From Chthoniobacter sp. (GTDB lineage: Bacteria; Verrucomicrobiota; Verrucomicrobiia; Chthoniobacterales; Chthoniobacteraceae), in contig JAQGOK010000078.1 in assembly GCA_028293645.1 (NCBI GenBank), positions 1 through 32,210 of the forward strand: a DNA stretch of 32,210 nt, read 5' to 3'. The notes under the pieces were generated by a model that was given only the letters and a program-made list of their open reading frames with translations, was not told where the DNA came from and searched no databases. This document shows, piece by piece, positions 22,087 to 29,400 of this stretch. Numbering within the stretch: position 1 is the stretch's first letter; each line of letters starts with the position of its first letter. The position numbers and the translations under genes are program-made.

Positions 22087-24105
22087 ATGAAGTCTCGTTC
22101 CCTCCTGCTTGCCTCCCTCCTGCTCGCCGCGGCTTTCACTCCGTCGCATGCGGAACTCATTGAAACCGACGTGCTCGTTTTCGGCGGCACCGCTGGAGGA
22201 GTGAGCGCGGCGTGCACGGCCGTGCGTTTGGGCAAAAAGGCGGTGGTTACTGAATTCGGCAAACACATCGGTGGGCTTACTTCGGGCGGTCTCGGCTGGA
22301 CCGATATCGGCAACAAAGCCGCGATCGGCGGGTTCTCGCGAGACTTCTACAAGCGCCTCGGCAAGCACTATGGAAAAGCTGAGTCGTGGACGTTCGAACC
22401 TTCCGTAGCCGAGCGCGAGCTCCGCGCCCTCCTCGAAGAATCCAAGGTGCCGGTTTACTTCGAGCAACGGCTCGCTGGCGTGAAAAAGGACGGTGCGCGC
22501 ATCGTCGAGATCACCATGGAGAATGGGAATGTCTTTCGCGCAAAGATGTTCATCGATTGCACTTATGAAGGCGATCTCATGGCTCAGGCCGGGGTCGCTT
22601 ACATGGTCGGCCGCGAAGCGAACGAACAGTTCGGCGAAACCTTGAACGGCATCCGCGAAAAGACCCCTTCACATCAGTTCCTCGCGCCCGTTGATCCTTA
22701 CCTGAAACCCGGCAATCCCGATAGCGGACTGCTGCCATTCGTTCAACCGGACCCGCTCGGCGCGCCGGGCGCGGCAGATCGATCGGTGCAGGCCTATAAC
22801 TTCCGCCTTTGCCTGACAAATAACCCGGATAACCAGAAGCCGATCCTACCGCCCGCACACTACGATCCGAAGCGCTACGAGTTACTCGGCCGATACATGG
22901 AGAGTCTCGTCAAGGCGGGTCAGAAGATCACGATCCGGAACTTCCTGAAGATCGACATGGTGACTCCGGAGAAGACTGACATTAACAACAACGGCGGCTT
23001 CTCCACGGACTATATCGGCGCCAACCACAACTATCCCGATGCCACTTACGCGGAACGCGCCCGCATCTGGCAGGAGCACCTCGCATATATCCAGGGTTTC
23101 CTCACCTTCCTTGCCACTGACGCACGGGTGCCGGAAGCGATCCGCACAGACATGAAGAAATGGGGGCTCTGCCGCGATGAGTTCCAGGACACCGGCGGCT
23201 GGCCACACGCCATGTATGTGCGGGAGGCGCGTCGTTTGATCAGCGACTATGTCATGACCGAGAAGGTCTGCCGCGGAATCGACAAGCCTACAGACGCCGT
23301 GGGGCTGGGCGCTTATAACATGGACTCGCATAACTGCCGCCGAATCGTGCGCGACGGTGTCGCGCACAATGAAGGCGACGTGCAGGTTCGCGTAAACCCT
23401 TATCCGGTCTCCTACCGCTCGCTCATTCCGAAGCAGAGCGAATGCGAGAACCTGTTTGTCCCAATCTGCCTCTCCGCCACCCATATCGCTTACGGCTCCA
23501 TTCGCATGGAACCGGTCTTCATGATCCTTGGCCAAAGTTCCGCGACCGCGGCGAGCCTCGCCATCGACGGCAAAGTCCCGGTGCAGAAAGTGGATTATGC
23601 CGCACTCCAGCAGCACTTGCTCAAGGACGGCCAGATCCTCGAATGGAGCGGCAAGATCGATGGCAGTGGAAATCCGACCACCGAGGCGACGCCCGCACGG
23701 AAGTTGGAAGGCTTGGTCTTGGATGACGCCGATGCGGAGAAGGTTGGCGATTGGATCTCAGGGAGTCTGACCGACCTGCGCCGCATCGGATCCGGCTATA
23801 TCCATGATGGGAATGAGGGCAAAGGCGAGCGTTCGCTGTGCTGGAGACCGGAGATCCCCGAAGCTGGCGAATACGAGATCCTCTTCCACTATCCTCCCAA
23901 TCCGAACCGCGCAACCAACGCTCAATTATCCGTTGAAGTAGCCGGACAAACGACAACCAGGAAAGTGAACCAGAAGAACGCACCGGGCGCGTTCTCGCTC
24001 GGTAAGTTCCAACTCCCCGCCGGTAAGAAGACGTCAATCACCGTCTCCACCACAGACAGCGACGGCTATGTCGTTGCGGATGGTGTGCAACTGTTGAAGC
24101 GCTGA
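22087..24105 (+). CDS. Secreted FAD-dependent oxidoreductase with C-terminal golvesin/xanthan-lyase-like domain
   Basis: A 672-residue exported flavoprotein. The ATG at 22087 is chosen because it opens a clear signal peptide (MKSRSLLLASLLLAAAFTPSHA); the track start at 22021 is further upstream. The FAD-binding Rossmann motif is VLVFGGTAGGVSAACTAVRLGKKAVVTE at about 30-57, with a second family motif IDCTYEGDLMAQAG. The oxidoreductase domain (PF12831-like) runs to about 500. From about 540 a separate beta-rich domain follows (LDDADAEKVGDWISGS ... WRPEIPEAGEYEILFHYPP ... YVVADGVQLL), resembling the golvesin/xanthan-lyase C-terminal domain thought to bind carbohydrate. Such fusions are common in Planctomycetota and Verrucomicrobiota and are suspected to act on sugars; substrate unknown. 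No Tat motif is visible although a flavin must be loaded, which is worth checking. It stands alone, convergent with the next operon. Confidence 0.9.
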   Translation: MKSRSLLLASLLLAAAFTPSHAELIETDVLVFGGTAGGVSAACTAVRLGKKAVVTEFGKHIGGLTSGGLGWTDIGNKAAIGGFSRDFYKRLGKHYGKAESWTFEPSVAERELRALLEESKVPVYFEQRLAGVKKDGARIVEITMENGNVFRAKMFIDCTYEGDLMAQAGVAYMVGREANEQFGETLNGIREKTPSHQFLAPVDPYLKPGNPDSGLLPFVQPDPLGAPGAADRSVQAYNFRLCLTNNPDNQKPILPPAHYDPKRYELLGRYMESLVKAGQKITIRNFLKIDMVTPEKTDINNNGGFSTDYIGANHNYPDATYAERARIWQEHLAYIQGFLTFLATDARVPEAIRTDMKKWGLCRDEFQDTGGWPHAMYVREARRLISDYVMTEKVCRGIDKPTDAVGLGAYNMDSHNCRRIVRDGVAHNEGDVQVRVNPYPVSYRSLIPKQSECENLFVPICLSATHIAYGSIRMEPVFMILGQSSATAASLAIDGKVPVQKVDYAALQQHLLKDGQILEWSGKIDGSGNPTTEATPARKLEGLVLDDADAEKVGDWISGSLTDLRRIGSGYIHDGNEGKGERSLCWRPEIPEAGEYEILFHYPPNPNRATNAQLSVEVAGQTTTRKVNQKNAPGAFSLGKFQLPAGKKTSITVSTTDSDGYVVADGVQLLKR

Positions 24106-24230
24106 GACGCGAGGGAATCGGGGTGTTGAGGCAGGAGGCGGCGGCGGTTGCGGCTTTTGAGAACGATAATGGATCTGCAAGAACCATTCGTCGGCGCGGC
24201 GTGCGGCTGGAGGGTAGGATAAGTGAAGAG

Positions 24231-24257
24231 AGGGCGGGACTCTCAGAGCTCCGCCCT
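24231..24257. terminator. Probable terminator between convergent genes
   Basis: AGGGCGG - gactctcagagct - CCGCCCT forms a perfect 7-bp GC-rich stem, with three more pairs possible in the loop (CTC/GAG). TTT follows on the + strand. It lies in the 206-nt gap between the convergent FAD oxidoreductase and GspG-like genes, about 125 nt after the former. Nothing else is recognisable in that gap. Confidence 0.5.
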
Positions 24258-24311
24258 TTCGGCGGTGGTGGTAAGTGAAAGCCTGACGCCGCTCTACTTG
24301 AACAAGCCGCG

Positions 24312-24896
24312 TTACCGGGCGAGCCGATCGTCTCCAGTCCACATCGTGCGGTCTGGGCCGGCGGAGCGGATTTCCATGTCGGTGCGGGAGAGTTGGTGGA
24401 AAAAGTAGGGTGTGCCCCAACGGTCGGTAAGTTCGCCGCTGCCATTCAGCGCGGAGCCGGGGGGGACGCCGAGCTTGAGCTGCCTGGGGTTCTGGCCGAG
24501 CAAGGCGCTCGTGATCTCGGCATTGGTGCCGACGGGGTTTTCTCCAAGGGCGGAACGAAAATCCCGGAAGGTAATTCGGACTTCATCGAGATCTGCGGCG
24601 ACTTCTTCAGTGACCGGAGGCGGGGCTGGTGGGGGACGCAAAACTGCCGGGGCGGGCAAAGGCAGAGGAGTGCCAGGCGGTTGAAAAGCCGGAGAGGTCG
24701 GCAAGGAGTGCGGGGCTGACTTCACTGGCGGCGAAGTGGCGCGATGGTTGGTCTGCGCAGTTGCGGATGCCGGCTCTTCCGGAAAAGCGGGAGGGGGAGG
24801 CACGGCTTCCGAGCGGCGGCCGTCCCAAGTTATCCAGGTCGCGATTGCAATGATGAGCCCGCCGCCGAGCAATAGAGTTATCCCAGGACGACGCAC
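24312..24896 (-). CDS. Membrane-anchored Pro-rich protein with GspG-like C-terminus
   Basis: A 194-residue protein starting with GTG at 24896, three nt after the DUF1501 stop. An N-terminal membrane helix (ITLLLGGGLIIAIATWITW) is followed by a long Pro/Ala-rich linker (about 30-95). The C-terminal segment GELTDRWGTPYFFHQLSRTDMEIRSAGPDRTMWTGDDRL resembles the end of the type II secretion major pseudopilin GspG (D-x-WG-x-PY ... IRSxGPD ... T-x-DD), which binds calcium there. It lacks the prepilin peptidase site (G-FTLxE) and the long pilin helix, so it is not a pseudopilin itself. It appears to be a tethered domain of pseudopilin type, co-transcribed with the DUF1501 and DUF1800 genes. Confidence 0.72.
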   Translation of the reverse strand: MRRPGITLLLGGGLIIAIATWITWDGRRSEAVPPPPAFPEEPASATAQTNHRATSPPVKSAPHSLPTSPAFQPPGTPLPLPAPAVLRPPPAPPPVTEEVAADLDEVRITFRDFRSALGENPVGTNAEITSALLGQNPRQLKLGVPPGSALNGSGELTDRWGTPYFFHQLSRTDMEIRSAGPDRTMWTGDDRLAR

Positions 24897-24899
24897 ACT

Positions 24900-26351
24900 T
24901 TAGCTCATGAAGCCTAGATCCGGTGTCGCAAAGCGCCCCAAATTGGGGAAGACGGTGCTGAGCAGACCAGGCTCGACGCCGAACCAGCGGGCCAGCGTCG
25001 CTGAGTATTCATCGACCGAGAGCCGAGGGATCCAGCGTCCCGTGCTGGTATCGTCAGGTCCATTGACCTGCTGCACCGGGAAGGTGCCATAGGTGCGCTT
25101 CCCCTTCACAGCCCCGCCGACGACGAGATGATGGCTCCCCCAGCCGTGGTCGCTTCCTTCTCCATTGGTAGGGAAGGTGCGCCCGAAATCGCTCGCGGTG
25201 AAAGCCGTCACGCGGTTGGCAATCTGTGGATCATTGGAGAAGTTCGGGTTGGTGGTAAGTCGCCCCAGTTGTTCCATGCCGCGTTGGAAGGCATAGATCG
25301 CCTCGCTCAGCTCGTTCAGTAAGTTGGCGTGCGAACCCGTGGTAGGATCGGTAACGGCGGTCTGATTAGTATGGGTGTCGTAGCCTCCGACGGAGACAAA
25401 GAAGATCTGGCGCTTCATCTTCAACTGCCCACGGGCGGCGATCAGTCGGGCAACCATCTTCAACTGATTGCCTAGCGAGCTGGTGGGGAAGGCAGCCTCC
25501 CAAGTCCAGCCGGTGCCAGTGTATTGGATGGCATCGTTGAGTAACTGTCCTGTATCGAGCGCGTGGTCGGCCACTTCCGAGTAAGCTTGTTGCTGCAAGT
25601 TAACCGAAGGAATGCCGATGAGGTCCTTTACCGCAGTGAGGCGGGCGCCAGTGACCCCCGAGAGCAGGACGGCGCCGTTCGTCGAGACGTGATACTGTTG
25701 GTAGGTATTGCCGACTTCGAAGGTGTTGGCGCCATTGACTGAAGTGCAGAGCGCGATCCGCGCGCTATTATTCGAGTTAAGGAGATCGATCTGCCGTGGC
25801 TGCAAAAGATCTGCGATTCGGCCGCCCCAGCCGCTCTTCGGCGGCTGATCTGGGAGGGACGTTTGCCAATGTGTGACCTGATCGCTGTGAGAGAAGAGCT
25901 GCGGCGGCCGCGGGACCGAATTGCTCTGATACTGCGCGCGAGTCATCGGATAGCTCAGCACGCCGACGTTGAAGATGGTCGCCAGCTTGCCTTCGTCGAA
26001 AAGAGTCTTTAGCTCGACGCAACTTGGGTGGAGTCCGAACATCCGGCCGTCACCACTTACCGGAACAATCGGGTGCAACGCGGCTTCGGGGATGGCCAGG
26101 TTCTGCCGAATTGCACTGTAGTTCACCCAGTCTGCGCCACGCGGGACGATGAGGTTGTTGGAGTCGTTGCCACCACTCAGGAATATACAGACCAGCGCTT
26201 TGTAATCGTCCAGCGGACCCTGAGCCGCCGCGCTGCCGATGAGGCGTAGATCACGAATCGCGCTGGTTAAACCAATGGTGCCGAGGGCCGCACACGCCGC
26301 CTGCCGCATAAAGTCCCGCCGAGTGCGGAGAAACTGGAGTTCGTGTTCCAT
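24900..26351 (-). CDS. DUF1501 family Tat-exported protein
   Basis: A 483-residue protein. The ATG at 26351 (MEHELQFLRTRRDFMRQAACAAL) is preferred over the track's 26552, because it places a Tat signal (RTRRDFMRQ then ALGTIGLTSAIRDL) at the N-terminus. The mature part has the DUF1501 hallmarks: YKALVCIFLSGGNDSNNLIVPRG, FFVSVGGYDTHTNQ, FTASDFGRTFPTNGEGSDHGWGSHHLVVGGAVKG. These Asp/His-containing motifs resemble metal-site segments of the alkaline-phosphatase/sulfatase-type superfamily, so an exported hydrolase is possible but unproven. It follows the DUF1800 gene by 70 nt; such pairs recur in PVC bacteria and Proteobacteria, suggesting the two proteins work together. Confidence 0.93.
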   Translation of the reverse strand: MEHELQFLRTRRDFMRQAACAALGTIGLTSAIRDLRLIGSAAAQGPLDDYKALVCIFLSGGNDSNNLIVPRGADWVNYSAIRQNLAIPEAALHPIVPVSGDGRMFGLHPSCVELKTLFDEGKLATIFNVGVLSYPMTRAQYQSNSVPRPPQLFSHSDQVTHWQTSLPDQPPKSGWGGRIADLLQPRQIDLLNSNNSARIALCTSVNGANTFEVGNTYQQYHVSTNGAVLLSGVTGARLTAVKDLIGIPSVNLQQQAYSEVADHALDTGQLLNDAIQYTGTGWTWEAAFPTSSLGNQLKMVARLIAARGQLKMKRQIFFVSVGGYDTHTNQTAVTDPTTGSHANLLNELSEAIYAFQRGMEQLGRLTTNPNFSNDPQIANRVTAFTASDFGRTFPTNGEGSDHGWGSHHLVVGGAVKGKRTYGTFPVQQVNGPDDTSTGRWIPRLSVDEYSATLARWFGVEPGLLSTVFPNLGRFATPDLGFMS

Positions 26352-26421
26352 AGGGCAGGCGGTTATACGACGTTCGGAATCGCGAACAACGAACGGAGAT
26401 CCGACAGCGTGACGCGGTTGT

Positions 26422-29400
26422 TCATTTTTGAATGGTGAACTGTGGCGAGGTCGCCAGCAGGTGGAGGATGGCGCGGATTCGATTGCGTGCCTGCACGGTG
26501 GCATTCGCGTCGGTGAGTGTGTTGGCGTAATCGACAAGCAGCTGTTTGGCATTCACGACCACCCGCGGATTCGAAGTATAGTTGTTGGTTCCGGTGCTGG
26601 GGAGTTGTCCAGCGAGTAACAAGGTGCTGAGCTCATCAACCAGCGAACTGAGGTTGCTGGCGTGGGTCCAGGCCAGGCTGGTGCTCGGCCGGTTGCCCAT
26701 CCATGGGCTAAGATCGATGGCGATACTGCCGTTACCGTCGCGGAAGGAGTTGAGTCCGGTGGTGCTCCCGGAGGTGGAACTACTGCCGGAGCTGAAGATG
26801 CCGCCAAAAATGAAGTTCGACTGCCGAACGACGTTTGTGTCCGACGTGATCTGGAACTCAGGGGTGATCAGGCCAGCCTCCGCCAGAAGACCGGGAAAGC
26901 GGTAGTCAGGCTCGAAAAAGTTAAACACCGTGGGTGAGCGCAACGGGGTCTGGCCCAGGTAAGTGTCCGTACTATTCAGCGTCCAGTTGTTCGCAGTGCC
27001 ACCAACGTTGCCACTGCGGTTGAGGGAAACCGTGGGGGGACCGACCACGACCTCACCGGAGCGCGTCACTGAGTCTGTTGCCGTGAGGGTAAAGCGGCGA
27101 TCATCCAGCACGGTGACGGCGTAGGTGCCGTCGAGCGCTACGTTGGTGGAGCCAGTCACCGGACTAAAGTCGAGCGCCACGTTGACTCCGGAGATCAGGC
27201 AGTGATTGTAGCTTGTGGTCACAGTGATGGTGTTGCCGGCTTGCGTGTAGCCACCTGTATAGAAGACCAGCCAACCAGTGCTGCCGCCCGGGTTGGTATC
27301 GGATATGGCGGATTCCACCGTAAAGGTGTTCGTGGTCGCCCCTGTAAGCTTGTAGAGGCCGTCACTCCCGGAGCCGCTGGTGAAATCAAGATAAACGGAG
27401 TTCCCGCTTACCAGGCCATGCGCGTTGCGTGTCACGGTGATGGTCGTGCCGGTTTGTGCGTAAGTGCAGCTAAGGATATCGGGTGCCGTGACATTGAAGC
27501 TGTTGGCCGAGGCGGGAGTGCCGGTCACCGAGTAAGTACGACCGGTCGGGGATGGTGAGCCAGAGGTAAAGGTCAGGTTGACCGCGTTCCCGCTGCTCAG
27601 CTTATGCGGAACGCTGGTGTTGCTGATTGTGATGACGTTGTTGGTCTGGAGGTAAGTGCCGTCGATGGCGGGGGCGGCCGGGAAGGCGCGGGCAAGGGCG
27701 GTCACGCGCAGCAGGGGCTCGCGCTGTTTGCCGTAGCCTTGCTGGACCAGGAGCGCGGTCGAACGTGCTTCGTAATCGAGAAGGATCGCTTTGATGACGG
27801 CCCGCATGTTGCCGCGAATGCGGTTGGTCGTGCCGTCGTCGTCGAACTTTTGCACGACACGGTAGATGTATCCGCGGCTGGGTGTGCTGGTCACCAAGCG
27901 TTGAATCAGTTGCCGGCAGATAAATGGTCCAACGTTTGGATGTTCGAAGATGGCGCGGTGGGTTGCCTCCAGTTCCGCCGCTGGCAACCCTTGATAGGCA
28001 GGGTCATTGATCGTCGCGGTGCGGCTATAGGGCGAGGCCGTATGGTTGGCAAACGGATCCAGAGCAACTCCCCCGACGCTCGGGAGACCTGGCAGAACGA
28101 CATTATTCAAGATTCGCTTCGGACCCGTGAAATGGCGCTCGGGCACTTCCTTCATCGGGCGCGTGTACGTGTTGACGTAAGGGCTGGCGTTGAAGCCAGT
28201 GGGCAGAAAACCAGTGCTCGCGTTGGGCTGATTGTAGTCCCATCCGGTGAAGGCATGCGCGAAACCGACGATCACTTCCTGATCGTAGGTGGGCACTGGA
28301 ACGCCTTTCGAGTTGAGGATCAGCGAACCGTCCGGGTGCATGCGATTCAGGCCGAGTGAGAAAAGCTGCAGAATTTCCCGCGCGTAGTTTTCGTTCGGAA
28401 TGCGGCCGCTCGCTTTGTTCGGCTTATCGTTGCGCCGCATGTCGAGATAGGCGCCCATGGCTGGGGTAAGCGTCACGGCTTTCAGGATGTCGCTGAAGTT
28501 GCCAAAGCTGTGGTCGAGCAGCGTATCGTAGAAGTAGGAGAGTGCGTCCGAGCGGTCTTCCAGCGGGCCAGCGGAGGAAACGACAAGGATCTGGCTTAGC
28601 GCAAAGGCGATTCGTTGCCGCAGTTGATCGTCGGCCGTGATGGAGTTCTTCCACCACGAGTTGGTCGTAAGGTTGGTCGGGTAAGTCGGGCCGTTGGGAT
28701 CGGTGAGGTTCCGTTTCAACATCACGTGATCGAGGTGACGCGTGGCTGGTTTGCCAAACTGGGCCTCGATCCACCCTTCGTAACCGATCGACTGCACCGC
28801 AGCGATTTCCGCGAGTGTGGGGCCGAAGGTGGCTTGGGTTAGGAACCGCGAGGCGGCGTTGGCGTTGAGCGGTTCCGATGACCAGGAGGGTGGGCTCGCT
28901 GGCGGAGTGAAGGTCTGCGAGCCATCCTGCACGCGATAGAAGCCTTTGATTTCGCCACCCGGATGACGAAGAGAATGGACGTTGAAGTAGGTGTTCCCGT
29001 TCTTGATTCCTAACGCGATTTGCTGCGCGCTCAAGCCAGCGACGCCGACGATGGGCCAGGCCCAACTCCCGTCCGGCAGGGTTTGCACACCCGGTTCGTC
29101 GGGATCGAAAACGATGTTCGCGCCATTGGGGAGACGGTCGTCATGCACATGCATCCCTGAAAACGGAGTGGTGAGATTCCCGTAACTGGCCGAGACGTAG
29201 GCCGTCGATTCGTCTGCACTCAGCCGGAGTGTCGAAAGGCCGTAGCCGTTCGAGACAGCGGTTCCTTGCGGAGTAAGGTTGGCGAGGTAAAGGGTGCCAT
29301 TTTCTGTGGTTCCGCTGGGTGGCGTCCATGGCGAGAGCGCATAGCCCGGCACCACCTCAGTAGGCGCACTGCCCTGGCCAGGATCCCCCGGCTTGAACCA

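Noticed and set aside
27604-28359. 251-residue + ORF inside the DUF1800 gene
   Set aside because: Antisense to conserved DUF1800 motifs; no independent evidence of coding.
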